Positions 1 through 13,400 of a stretch of 25,388 bases of DNA are shown piece by piece (position 1 is the first letter of the stretch; every line of letters begins with the position of its first letter). A model generated the notes under the pieces. That model ran no database searches, was not told the origin of the DNA, and saw only the letters and a list, made by a program, of their open reading frames with translations. The translations under genes were made by a program, and so were the position numbers. This DNA is from Phallusia fumigata (Eukaryota; Chordata; Ascidiacea; Phlebobranchia; Ascidiidae). The stretch spans positions 1 through 25,388 of the forward strand of contig QXVZ01029738.1 in assembly GCA_008931825.1 (NCBI GenBank), read 5' to 3'.

Positions 1-3000
1 GTAAGCTTAATATGGTCTAATTCTAGGCTTACCATATTTTTACAACTTAAAACCGGGACGCTTTTAAACAAGCAGGGAAAAAATGTAAAAATAGATCGAC
101 ATAAAGCGCAATAAACTTTGTCATCAAATGTTTTTTTTCATATTCGAGTAGTCTTTTTTGAGGTCATTAATTAACCCTCATTAACAAATTGATTTTCCGA
201 CTCACAGCACCACAAACCTTGCAAACCACTTTGCAACCAACTAAAGTTGTCCAGTGAATAAGGAAGCGGTTCTCAGAGTGGGGTCTGTAAAACGATGTTT
301 AGGACATGACGATACACAACAAATAACACGGGTGTCAACTATTTTGTGTTCCAATTTTTATTTCGCACAACTTATCCTCTGCATTGGTTACTTGCCTTGC
401 TAACAATAAGTGGGCAGTTCCGTGTTGGAAAATGATGTACTATTTTATATCCCACACTAGCAGACATTTTTAATTTGCATTTTTCAAAACAAACTTTCAT
501 CCAATTAGGACATGTTTGCAGTTCAATTTGGTCATTGTTTATCGAGACTTTAGGGGGCTACCGGGTCAAACGAATCAGATAGCACAACTCCTCATCTACC
601 AGGTAATGAAAGTTATCATTTCCTTACCAAGGGGTCCCATAGAACACACAAACTTTGGCAAAACTTTCTTTCTTCGTGTTATTGGACATAAGCTAACCTT
701 GACACAGTCGTAATGCACAGCTTTTTATTTGTACACTGTAACAGAAAATACCCACGCAAATTAGTTATCTCCGGACTACGTTTAAAATGCAATAATTATA
801 CATGTTAGTCACGTACAGAATACGGGCGAAAACAAAGCGCTTTTTGAACAATTTAGGTTAATTTTGAAAGCGGACACTTTTACGAACAGTAAAACGGTTT
901 GACATTCGCGGCAGCTTAGCCACAGTATTACAACTAAAGATGGAAAACAAAAACTACAATTGTGTGAATTGAAAAGCAGTTTGCGCACAAAATACGTCAG
1001 TAAGAAAGGGGGTTGTTAGGGGAATTCCCGAGCAGCAATCGCGAGCAAGTTACCCGCCTGTCGTGGACATCGCCAGCGTGCACAGCGGATGTAAGAAACG
1101 GTTCACGATTTCGTGCAAACGATCAAAACTAAAACAAGGCAATCGACTCAATAAAATGTGGCGGGGATGGTTTAACCGAAATAGAAATTACAACCAACAT
1201 AACTAACGAAGTGAAAACGGCGGTCGCTAAAAAATATCGGAGGACTTGGCGAGGTTGGTCACAGTGGCACACTGTTAGAAACTGCAGCTACATTTTGTCG
1301 ATGGAAAATCAAAGCGACGATTAGAGCGCGGCGACACAACTCGTTTAAAACAATAGGTCGGTACAGGGGGGGTAGGTAGAGAGCAGACGTTTTGCAACTC
1401 AGACGCGAGAGATTTACTGACACAGACGCCATTGATAGAAAAAAAAACACACGAAATGTGGTCGTTGGAATAAAACGGTTAGTCGAGTGTTTATATTCAG
1501 CAACAGAAACTAGAGGCGTACAAACCACATGCGAGGGCGAATTTATGGCGACGTTACTTCTAAAACTTTGCGCGCGACTTTTATTGTGACGTTCGGTTGC
1601 ATAAGCGGGAACAGCGACACAGTTAAACGATGATTGAAAAATAACGTGCGCCGAAAGTGGACAATGAACACTGAAATGAGAGAAAAATTCGAGACTTGAA
1701 CGCAATTGTTTAAAAAGGCGACGACGCATCAGGGCAACTAAAACGGGTTTACTCGTGAGCGGTGCTACTGTAAAACATATCGCGAATATTTGGCGGTCAC
1801 TGGTTTCGCAAAACGGAGCGGTAGTAGTGAACTACGACTGTGCGCGGGCCACGAGCGATCGGAACGCCGCGATGAAGAATAGAGCGGGATTTGGTCGCAC
1901 GACAAGCGGGAACCGCATCGCAATTCGCTACTCGGGGAAAGATACACAAGGCGGGTACATCACAAACAAAATGCGCTGGTTGCATGGAGAAATACGGTTC
2001 AAACTTAATGACTGAATTAGGGATAGCGGGGGAAATTAATGAAAAGCTGGCAACATTACTAGAGGATATTTTTCTACGTGCTACCTCCACAATACAACAC
2101 AAAAACAGAACAAGCACGTTGTTATCTTGGGTATATGCTGGCGTGGGGCCTACTTGGGTGTATAAACAATATGTACAAGTAGCTCAAAGTTTCGCTAGCA
2201 CCTAGGGCAAGTAATATACAAACCACGTCGCTGCCACTTGGCAGATGCCGCTTGCCAGTCTTCGTCCATCGTCATCTAATGCAAACACAAGAAAAATATA
2301 GAAGGCACGCACGTCACGAACATACGAAAAGTTTTAAGACATTATCTGCATACAACATTATTACAATGGTGAGGACGTTGGATTATTGGTAAGCACGAGC
2401 GAAGGAGAGTTTCGATTAGCACGTAAACGATGCTAGGTTGACACAGAATGCATAAGTGAGATGGATCATACCTATACTTCAGACAGTCGTTCAATGTGTA
2501 AAAGCGGACGCTGAGTTAAAACAGTTTCACCATAGAACATGCACAATCGCTATGCGTTTGAAGCAGCACGAACGAAACGAATGATTCGTTAACCACGACA
2601 GGGCGATTCAGGTAAGAACTGAGAGATCGAGACACTAAACACCTTTTAAGCAGAGAACAATCACCGTAAAAGACGTCACGCTTCAAATAGAAGTAATCAA
2701 TACATCTGCGGAAAGTGCGGCGCGTCGCAAAGTTGCTAAAAACGGTGTTGACCATGGTCAAAGCGGTTCACAACAGACATCTAAACGCATGTTACAGCAC
2801 TACTAGCACATCAAGAGCTCATTATTTACCCGAGGTTAGGGACGCACAAAGTGATTTTGAACGATTGCAAGGCGACATTCGTTTTACCAGACAGTGGTTT
2901 TCGATACTGGACAACACGCAAAGGCAAATCGGGTCGCACCTGGTGCTAAAAAACGTCTAGTGAGGGTTTGGCTGTACACCGTACAAATTGTGACGAAGTG

Positions 3001-3600
3001 GTAGCAGAGACATAAGTAGATATTGAAGTCTGTGCACCCGGGCGGATTAGGTACAAGGTACGGCCGAAAACGTGGACAACTTGCGAAAGTTTGTCGTGGT
3101 TCATTCGGTTTGCTTTTCTGCCCAGCTAGGGATTTCGGCACATGGGCTTTTTAGCAGCATGTTGCATTCTATACACAGTCAGCGTTCATAGAAATAAGTG
3201 CTGCTAAATTTTCAGCTCAAAGCGCGCGCTTTTCGCGTCCATAAATCGTCTTTGAAGCCAAAAGTCGTGCACAGGAGACGTGAAACCGTACGGCACATAT
3301 ACGGCTCTTAATGCCCTGAGTGACACAGGAAAGAATGGATTTGGGTTCAAGCAGACTGAGGTTTGCTGATTATTTTGTGAACTCGGTTGAAGATTAGGAC
3401 GAGGTTTGGCACGTGGGCGACATCTAGCGAGTATATGGCCATTTTCGCGGGGAGACGAGGACTTGGCATGTCGTGGGCCCGTGCTGAGATGAGAGAATAT
3501 GTACAAAAGAAGTCTATGTACAGAAGAGGAGTTGCCTTGCTAAGGATCTGGGACAAGAAAACAAATTTGATTTGGTACATGTTTAAAAGCAAACACGGAA
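1..3600. other. Non-coding, CpG-rich, low-T stretch
   Basis: No open reading frame here resembles a known protein or has supporting splice structure. From about 800 to 3480 the + strand is rich in A, G and CG dinucleotides and poor in T, unlike the DNA to its right. A 14-bp palindrome AAAGCGCGCGCTTT lies at 3219-3232. Possibly unmethylated intergenic or regulatory DNA. Confidence 0.5.
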
Positions 3601-5510
3601 ACAACCGAAACGAAGCAATTCATCAATGTGCAGCAAAATAGATGAGGCAAACCGATTCGCGAAATCACCACCAACAAGAAAAAGTACAAAAACTGGAATT
3701 CATCAATGGTTTCAGAAATTGCATCGCACCAAGAAAGAAAGATTCAAACAATCAGATGCAAAGACTCAAAAAAGATATTCAAATCCTTTACAATCGCTTG
3801 GTTGTATTAATTTACTCCACAATAAACTACAACAGAAAATTAAAGTGTTTTAAAATGTTAAATACGACTAGTTTAACTTTAAATAGGAAATGCTTTTGTT
3901 ATATTTAGAAGGGTGGGCTATAGAAGTACAGAATACCTCTGACCAAAGTTTGGTATTGGTTACTGCTTAGTATACTTTTAACATCAACACATTTTGGTAA
4001 AACAAAAAAGCACTTGTTGTCTTACACCATCCGAACAAGCTTTATCAGGTTAAAAAAATTTGGAGGTGGTTAAATAATTGATTACAACTGTTTTACTTGT
4101 AAACAAAACAGCGGTTTAAAACAATAAGTTTTAGTGTTGTAAACTTTTGAATAAAGCTCGTTCGGATTACGATATCGAATGTCAAGGGCACATTGTTCTG
4201 AGAAAATTAACACCATTTTGGCCTGTCATTGTAAAATGTTTTTTTGCAAGTTACACTTAAAACAAAATTGGCTTGCACTGCTGTTTATACTCAAGTTAAG
4301 ATAGAAATATGCAGGCAAACAAACTGATGTACTTGTAAGTTGGAAAATTCTGAGCACTATTCCACACAATAAAAATTAAAATTTTGTTGGGTGTGCTAGT
4401 TTTTAAGGACAACAAAATGCTAGTTCAGGTTTTTACAATGTATACGGACAAAATTTTCAAACATTAATCAACAGAAATCAATGAGACAGCATAGCATTTA
4501 AATCTTTGCACATGGGTATTACATCAATGTTACACAACTGTGCATTTGGCTTCAAAACGTACAAGTCAATTTTTGACTTTTGTTCAACACAGGTAAAACA
4601 AAATCAGTTAACAGCAATTAACTAGGCATTTGTTTTGTCTGGTTTGGCTTTGGCTTCTGTGAATTATATGTTATTGGAGGTCAAAGCCAATGGATAGTGT
4701 TGTGGTTTTCACAATGTATTTAAAACAAGTTTGATCATAGTGTATTCTCTGTGATTTTAGGAAAACTATACTCTGTTTTTTTTGTTTTTAAACAATTCAA
4801 GGTGAAATTTGTAATTTGTAAAGAAAGTGTATAAATTGGCGTAACACTGTTATAAACTGTTTTTAGAAACAATTGGATGTTAATGCACAAAATTTTTATC
4901 TCATGCACACAACTAGTATACACAAGGCATAATTAACCAGTAAACACACAGCACCAGAAACAACTGTAACAGTATGGGTTTACTGTCCACTTGTGACACC
5001 AGTAGCATAATAGCAGTCAAAAAACCAGCGAGACAACTGTTTGCAGGATTGCATAACCACAACACCAAAAAGATCAAGTTTAAAAAACAATGAGTATGGT
5101 ACCACTATAGAAGATCGAAGTACTGACAAAACGAAACACAGTTCGATTAATTTGTACAAAATTGTTCATAATGTGCATGTGTATTAACAAAGCGGTCAGC
5201 TGTGTGAATGTTTTTTAGTTGAGGCAAAAAGGTACTCTAAAACTGCTTTAACATGCAATTAATAAACGCTACAATCATTAAGGCAGTAGGCTACCCAAAA
5301 TCTACTGGAGCACCTGGGGTTTGTCAACTGACTGCTAATGGCAATAACATCGTCTACAAGCTTGTCTACCTGAAGTGCCGAGCACTGTTTTTAAAAGTAT
5401 ACTGGGCAAATTTTAAAAGAGGGCATTGGATTAACATTAACATCTACACCATTGCAACAAATGTACACACTTTAAACTAGACTTTCAAAAAAAAAATGTT
5501 TAAGTACAAA
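3601..5510. other. AT-rich DNA downstream of FUBP
   Basis: No supported gene. It may include the distal 3' UTR of FUBP if the donor at 5516 is used. Only simple A/T-rich sequence and short fortuitous frames are visible. Confidence 0.5.
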
Positions 5511-5516
5511 CTTACC
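5511..5516 (-). promoter_or_regulatory. Strong splice donor 26 nt after the FUBP stop codon
   Basis: TATATAG|GTAAGTTT on the minus strand, the last exon base being 5516. It matches the donor consensus well and suggests an intron in the 3' UTR. The downstream acceptor was not located. Confidence 0.5.
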
Positions 5517-5541
5517 TATATACAAGAAGATATTTTGGAAT

Positions 5542-7484
5542 TTAGGTTTGTGCTGGAGCTTGTCCAGCAACTGCAGCAGCAGCCGCATATTGCTGTCCAT
5601 GCATAGCATAATACTGTCTGTAGTATTCAGCCCATGCAGCAGAATAATCAGTAGTAGCCTGTCAAAACACAATCATCAAATAAAGTAAGCAAATGTGTTC
5701 ACTAATATTAATGTTGAACAGTTCATGAAACCTTGTATAAGCTTGACAGCCCCAAAAGAAATCTTAAGTTTTGCTATAACACCACAAATCCATTATACCC
5801 CTCATCTGTTTTGCATGATTTTACAGTGTTCAACTTGTGTATGCCTTTACTTGCATCATGTCATTGTTGCTAAGTAAACACTTTCACCATTTAAGACACA
5901 AACAACAAGATCACAGTTTACCTGTGTCGTAGCTGGTTGTGCAGCTGGAGCAGCACTGGGTGCTGGTTGTTGAATGGCTTGAGCATTAGGAGCTGCTACA
6001 GCAGCCGCAGCAGCTACAGCCCCTGGTAATTCAAGGAAATTTCAGGTGAATAAATTGATATTATCAGTTAGTTACGAGGAATTGACAGCAACTATATGTC
6101 AGATAGTGTTGTAACCTTTAACATCAATAAAGTCAGAAGCAAGACTGGCAAGTTACAAAATCATCATTCACAAACAAGGTTTGGGGATTTACTGAAAGGT
6201 AACAAGCACTAACCTGTTTGTTTCAGGTATTCATCCCATTGTTTGGTGTAGTCAGGTTGACTTGCAGCAACAGCGGTTGCAGCAGAAGCTGTAAAACACA
6301 TGTTTTCAATATTTTGCAACAAGTAACAAAAATATGCTAAATGACAAACCAACACACTACTAAAACTGACAGCTGATAACTAAAACCTTTGTCATTAAAT
6401 CTGCCATAAGGCATTCTATTGTGGGCCAAGGTCAACAAAAACAACATTTATAGTCTTCATTTTTTTTCTTTACTCAACTGACAATGAGTGATTTTGAGGT
6501 GGTTAGACTACAATCGAGTTGCAAACCTAAACTTCAATGAAATCTAATCATACCTGCAGGTTGCTGAATAGCTTGCGCTTGACCATACAACTGAAGATAC
6601 GACTGCCAGGCTGCAGCATTACTATCAGCCACAGGTTTGCCTACAAGACAGAATTTTTAACACTTTTTCCTACACTTGCTGCTTTAAAATGAATAAGTCG
6701 ACCACATACCCAGTTCAGTTCCATTCTGTTGGGGTGTGGTAGCAGTTGGTGGGTTCCACTGTTGAAATTGGCTTCCCCATGGCTGTTGCTGAAAGGACTG
6801 TGGAGCTGGCTGAGCTTGTGGTGGGGCTTGCAGCTGGGTCTGTGCTGGGTAACTTGCTGGTGGAAGACCCCCATATGCTTGTTGCTGCATAAAAATTGTT
6901 TGTCTTATTTCAGTGTTGTTTTTTTGTTTTTAATTACCATTAGTTGGTTTCAAACATGGCAGTGTCTTTTTTAAAAGAGGAACAAATTTGATAAGTTTTG
7001 GGCCATAAAACATATTTCTAGTGATTTTAGCATTTACCAATAGATGTCATCTTGGGACTTAATTACCGATAATTACACAAAAAAAACTCAATGAACAAAT
7101 TTAACAAAAGAAAAATACATGTTGCTTTTGCCAAGATATTACAAAACAAATCACTTTTGCTACAATTATTTTCATTTAAATTCCTCCTCTGCCAAAGCTC
7201 AGATATGATTAAAAGTTGTCTTCACTGGATTTTGCAATCCATCTTAACCACAGGGTAGCATCATCGCTTCATAACACATGACTGTTTTGAGTGGTCAAGC
7301 CCAATTTTCCATGGAACTTAACTGACCTGAGGGGGAGGTTGGGCATATGCATTGGGTGGGGGTTGGCCAGGGGGGGCACCTCCTATTTGACCTCGGTACC
7401 CTTGATTATTAGTGGTTCCACCAGGACCAGCATCAACCTTCTCTTGAATAAGTCGCCTTGCTGCTGTTATCTGTTCTTGGGTAC
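5542..7484 (-). CDS. FUBP: FUBP C-terminal exons: KH4 end, Pro/Gln-rich linker, Tyr-rich activation repeats
   Basis: Exon 7484-7327 ends KH4 ([16 protein letters not shown]) and starts a Gly/Pro-rich linker. Exon 6884-6710 is Gln/Pro-rich. The next exons carry three related repeats: [14 protein letters not shown] (6640-6554), [13 protein letters not shown] (6288-6214) and [13 protein letters not shown] (5658-5542). Exon 6022-5922 is an Ala-rich spacer. In vertebrate FUBPs the tyrosine-rich motifs act as the transcription activation domain and contact TFIIH. The stop TAA is at 5544-5542. Confidence 0.92.
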
Positions 7485-10400
7485 CTGCAGAAATCAAAAG
7501 GAATTGGCTTTAATCCTGCAACTAAACCACAAACCCAATTTTGCTGCTGCACATAAAATACATTTACTTTTTGCACACACAGACAAAAACTAATGACAAC
7601 TTAACCACTTAAGCAGTAAGCAAACCTTTTATTAAAAACGTTTTGTAGTTCAAATCAGAGCCAGGTGGCGGATTTCTCTGTATTTCAGCATGTGCGCCAG
7701 ATTGCATGTTGATCTGCTTGATAGTTTCTCCACCTGCAAACAAATTTATCCGTTTGGATGTTTTGTCTGAAATCACCAGCACACAAATCCACCAATGACA
7801 GTTACCTTTGCCAATGACCAGGCCAGTTCTGTTTGCCGGCACCAAATGTTCGCAAGTGGTCAGCCCACACATGTTTTGACCTCTGTTCTGATTGGTTCCT
7901 TCCCATTGACCAAAACCAGGTGGACCAGCCCCCCCCCCGCCAATGGCACCCCCACCACCACCAGCAGCGCCGCCCATTCTTTGGCCTGTGATAAAATAAA
8001 GATATTAGCAGATTCCTTTTTTTTCAAATAATTGTGCGGAACTGTTAAAAATATCTCAGATAATGTTGTAACGTTCTATCTTCATAAATTCAGAAGCAGA
8101 ACTGGCAGGTTACAGATTCATCATAGATGCAAAAACAAAACAAGAGTAAAAACAATATGTATCCCCTTGGAAGGGGACCCATGATCAACTAAAACATCAA
8201 CTTGACCACATTAATATNCACACAAACAAAAACTAATGACAACTTAACCACTTAAGCAGTAAGCAAACCTTTTATTAAAAACGTTTTGTAGTTCAAATCA
8301 GAGCCAGGTGGCGGATTTCTCTGTATTTCAGCATGTGCGCCAGATTGCATGTTGATCTGCTTGATAGTTTCTCCACCTGCAAACAAATTTATCAGTTTGG
8401 ATGTTTTGTCCAAAATCACCAGCACACAAATCCACCACTGACAGTTACCTTTGCCAATGACCAGGCCAGTTCGGTTTGCCGGCACCAAATGTTCGCAAGT
8501 GGTCAGCCCACACATGTTTTGACCTCTGTTCTGATTGGTTCCTTCCCATTGACCAAAACCAGGTGGACCAGCACCCCCTCCGCCAATGGCACCCCCACCA
8601 CCACCAGCAGCGCCGCCCATTCTTTGGCCTGTGATAAAACAAACATATTAGCGGATTCCTTTTTTTAAATAATTGTGCGTAAGTGTTGAAAAATATCTCA
8701 GATAATGTTGTAACGTTCTATCTTCATAAATTCAGAAGCAGAACTGGCAGGTTACAGATTCATCATAGATGCAAACAAAACAGAGTAAAAACAATATGTA
8801 TCCCCTTGGAAGGGGACCCATGATCAACTAAAACATCAACTTGACCACATTAACATGTTGTGAAATATCAAGCAGGTAACCTCTGCTAGTTTACCTCCCA
8901 TCATACCATCGCGCTCTTGGACATTCTGTATGATCTGGTGGATCTTTCTGATAGCAGCATCAACACCATCTTTTCTGCCAGTAACACTGCACATTCTCTC
9001 CGGGAGTCCAGGTTCCTCTAAATGGAAATCATTCAGGATTTCAGTTTTGCGCAAAGCAACATACTGTGCCAAGTAAAATGAAAAATGTGAAACTTATTAT
9101 GTGCAACAGGGGTGTGCAACCTGCAGCCTGCGAATAGAAGTTGTGCAGTGCGCGAAGAGGTGCCGAGTTTAAACAGAGTTTGGCCTGAGAAACGATTTTT
9201 GTGCATTACTTGTCTTTTTTGAGCATTGCACAACAGACCTTCAGTTTCTAAGTCCTTTTTCATCATGCAATAAGACAAATCCAACATTATGTTAAACAAA
9301 CGTGCGACCCACGGACTAATGAGGGTGATTGACCCCCTGATGTACAGCACCTACCTACAAACATTATGTCTGTAATAGATTGGTGTTTCATACCAAAACT
9401 TCAGTAGGCAAAGCACCATATTACATTGGTGCCGGAACAAAATACCAAATATATAAACTCGGGGAAATAAAAACAATTATGCGTTAATCTGCTCCGGTAT
9501 GAAACACAGCAATATATTGTAGATTATGAAGCATTTTACTAACAGCAGACTAACCAGGTTTGAACTGAATGCGAGTTCCTGTTTCATCCTGAATCTGATT
9601 TATCATGTCACCACCCTTACCAATCACCACTCCAACTGCGGCTTTTGGAACAGGAATAAATGACCGATTTGCATCATCGCCAAACATTGACGGCTGCAAA
9701 CCAAACGGTTGTTTTCACTATGTGCTGTGGTATGTGGAGGTAGTCATTTTTATGTAGGTAGCTCAGAAAAAAAGTTTATCTTCACTGGCTTAAAAACCAT
9801 CTTAACCACAGGGTAACATCACAGCCACATGTCACAAAAACAAAAGTGAATCTTGTAACTTACATCAGCATTCCCATCCATTTTCTGCTGAGCAATTTGC
9901 TGGTCCCTGTTGGCCATCATTTGGTGAATCATGTTGACAGCATTCTAAAAATGTAAATTAATAGTTTAAAACAACTGGAATAAATCATAAAAAAACAGAC
10001 AGGAATATGCCTCAAGTTGTTGTGCTAAGCACTGGTTTTTATCTGTATCACTTTAAAAGCTGTAAAAGTATTAATAACGATTACAAGTATTTTCTGGCTT
10101 GGTGTCTTGTATTTCTTCCTTTTTCAAAGTCAACTAATATCATTTTAGTTGGTGATATAAATATTTATATGTGCTGAAAACTTACATCAATGTTGATTTG
10201 TGGTCCAGTTATCTTTAATGGTTTAGCCATGCCAAGATTTTCAGTTGTTTCTTGGATGAGCAGCATCTTCACTCCCAAAGTTTGTTGTAGCTAAAGCACA
10301 AAAAGAATTGAGATAATTCCTAAAATACTCAGTATTATAAACTGATAATTTAGGTATTTGAATAGCCATCAGGAAATGGGTGATAGACTTGAAGTCATCA

Positions 10401-13400
10401 TGATTTGCAACAAATTCAAATAATCTTGCATCATGTGGCAAACTAGCAGAAACACCCAAAGTGACAACATAATAAATACCATTTTAATGGTCTCTCCACC
10501 CTTTCCAATAATGAGTCCACACTTGTCAGGAGGAATATCAATTGTGACAGACTTGTCCATTCCATCTCCCATTCCTTGCAGACCACCAGAAGCAAGATTG
10601 AAGTTGCTTCCAAGGGTACCAGCCTGTGATCTTGAAACTATCTCATTCAGCATATTCCTGCACACTCTGAACCAAAAAATTAGCAATTTTAAACTCTACA
10701 TTACCATGTTACCAATAAAAACTTGTGTAAAATTTAAATTTGCCATCAGTGATAGGGTGATAGATAAAAGTCATCAATGCAGAATCTGCTATGACCTAAC
10801 TTGCATCATTTGGTAAACACAACACTTTGCAGATTGACGATAAACTTACTCAATTTGCTCTACTGTGCCAGATAGAGTGCATGGTCTTTCTTTGGTGCCA
10901 GGCATACTTTGAGTAATTTGAATTCGACAGCCAGTTTCTCTTTGCATTCTCATGATGTTTTCACCTCCACGACCAATAACTAAGTTTAATAATATATGGT
11001 CAATTTAGGTTTGTTTTCATGTGACTAGTTTACTTATAACACAACGAACTTACTTAATCCCACAAGATCATCCGGTAGGCTGATGGTCTCTGACATCATG
11101 CCACTAAAATATCAAGTACCATTTCGTTATAAACTCACATTGCAATGAAATATAACTATATTACCAGTAACATTAACATCTCATGCTCATGTATAGAACT
11201 AATTTACCAGACATCTTAACTTACGCTTCTGCTTGCATTCCAGGGTCAACAGACTGATTATTTGACACAGCTGAAAAACACAAAGTTCATTACCTACAGT
11301 TACACCCCAAAATCATATTGGCACATGGTACTTACAATTAGCAACACTAAGTGGTAGAGGAGCTAGTTTCTTTGGCCCAGGCTCTTCTGAAAAAAAAATT
11401 CAAACACCATGACTAACCTCCTAATAAAACTGAATGTTATCTGTATCTAAGCCCTCGAATCACTGCAGTATTCAACCTCAAAATGAAAATCAGACAAGTC
11501 GTAAGGAAGCAAAGAGACACCTAAGTGTGAAAACAACCCACTGGGTTTGTGGTTCAAACACAATTCCACCTTTTTTACATGTCAAGGCACAGGGCAGGCA
11601 AAGCACACAGACACTGAGATTAACTGGTCTTACTGGATAGGTACAAAGCACAAAGCAGAGAGGAATGTGCTAATAAGAGATAGAGAACTTCCTGCCTGTG
11701 TGGCCCACATCCTGTAATAGGAGTCGCTATAAAAAGCTGTAGCTGCCTGTTCATAGTTTCAGAGTAATAACCATTATTGTGTGTTCATATGTTTTATGCA
11801 GCTGTTAATGGCATTTTTTGTGTTTTCCTTTTAACACTAAAAATAAAATGGATGTATTTTAAAGCTCGGCACACCTTGAAAACAATATTCAAAAAATATG
11901 CATTTGTTTGGTGCTATTTGCTCTTTTACCCTATAGTGGCAAACTAAAATACAAATCAGAAATGAAAATCACAGACATACCAGCATCTTCTAAAGCTCTT
12001 TTCTGTGGAGCGTCTCCCATAGGCCCAGGGGCTGCCAGTAGTGAGTAGGGAACCTGAACAATAAACTGATTTATAATAAACTGACCATTAAATTTAATTC
12101 GTAAGAACAAAAAATTATGCACAGTCTCAGGCAGTCTTTTGGCAGGGTAACAATATCTGTTCCAAGCAACCTGCAACTACATTTGTTCAAATTTTTTTAA
12201 AAGGGTTTATTAATTTGGCCCAAGGTAAATCAAAAAGGGATGAGGTATTACATGTTGCAAAACAGACCTGGACCTTGGCAAACTAGATTGGGGTAAAAAT
12301 GATTTTAAAAGCAAGACTGGTTAATAATTGGAGGGTGGCTTTCACCATATTACAACTCCCCAATCCCCATATTAATTACATTATTCTACAATGTAGCTTT
12401 TTTAGGGCATCATTGTTTCAGCAGGCAGAAACACATGGGCCCAGTTGGGCTTAACCAAGCAGTTTTTGCTGAGTTTTGTTAATTAAAAGGATAACAATAG
12501 ACTGCTTAACGGTTTTTAGTTTTTTGGAAACTTTGAATATCCTTTGTTTCCTAATACTGGCAACCTACAAGGCCACTAAAACCATGCAGCTAACTTGCAG
12601 TGATAGAAGTAGCGATTATCTTCCAGGTAATCCTAATTAAACCAATACCAATACCAATATTCCCTCTTTGTCATTTATTTTTATGAGAAAACGTGCTGCA
12701 GACGCATTAAATTGACCTGTTTAAATTGAATGATCAAATCCAAGCGGTCTGACACATGATCTAATTGCATATTGTACACCTATTGGTTTACAATGTCATT
12801 ATACTTCCTGTTATTATTAACGACGCATATAGCATAAGAGACGCGCAAAATTTGACTTTCTTCTGCGATGTTAAATCAACAAAAAGAAATTTATGCCGCT
12901 TGTCTTGCATGTGTATGGTGTAAATCAGTAATAATGAATTCGGGAAATTTCTGGGGTGACAGCATAGACTTTTTATAATGGTTGCCACCCTAGAAATTTT
13001 CAGTGGGGTGACCACCAACCCTGACACCCCAGGAATCAACGCTATGGCCCAATCCAACTCCTTTAATTCAAATGCCTGTCCAACAAAATTAAAGTCATAA
13101 ATCATAATTCTGCATTTAACACAATTAGTCTGATATTTTGGGAAAAACATTCCCAAACAAACCTCTTTCGAAATCGGTGCCAGAGCAACTTGACAGCATA
13201 TTAGAAATTGCACAAAACTTTTGAATGTTGTATGTGTGGCTGCAATTTATACTGAGATTGCTATAATACTCAACTGAATTTGTTTGGTAGCAGTGATTGC
13301 AACAAAGGAGCACCCTAAGACATTAAAAGTTTTCTATGTATTTACACAGTTTTCAGAAACTGAGATAATGAATTACTGTTAAAAAAACACCACATACAGT

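Noticed and set aside
1259-1729. 156-aa open frame on the minus strand
   Set aside because: Low-complexity composition that follows from the T-poor + strand, no recognisable domain, no splice context; reads as chance.
3387-3908. Overlapping 75-88-aa + strand frames
   Set aside because: Lys/Arg/Asn-rich chance frames in A-rich DNA without homology or consistent exon boundaries.
4626-4692. TTGGCTTTGG / CCAAAGCCAA-like inverted repeat as a small RNA precursor
   Set aside because: Only about 8 paired bases with a long loop; not convincing.
8170-8190. CCCCTTGGAAGGGG hairpin as a terminator or regulatory stem
   Set aside because: Six-base stem with a two-base loop inside an intron; too short to mean anything by itself.
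7626-8628. A genuine five-KH FUBP protein
   Set aside because: Possible in frame, but the N between copies, duplicated intron flanks and silent-only exon differences favour an allelic assembly artefact.
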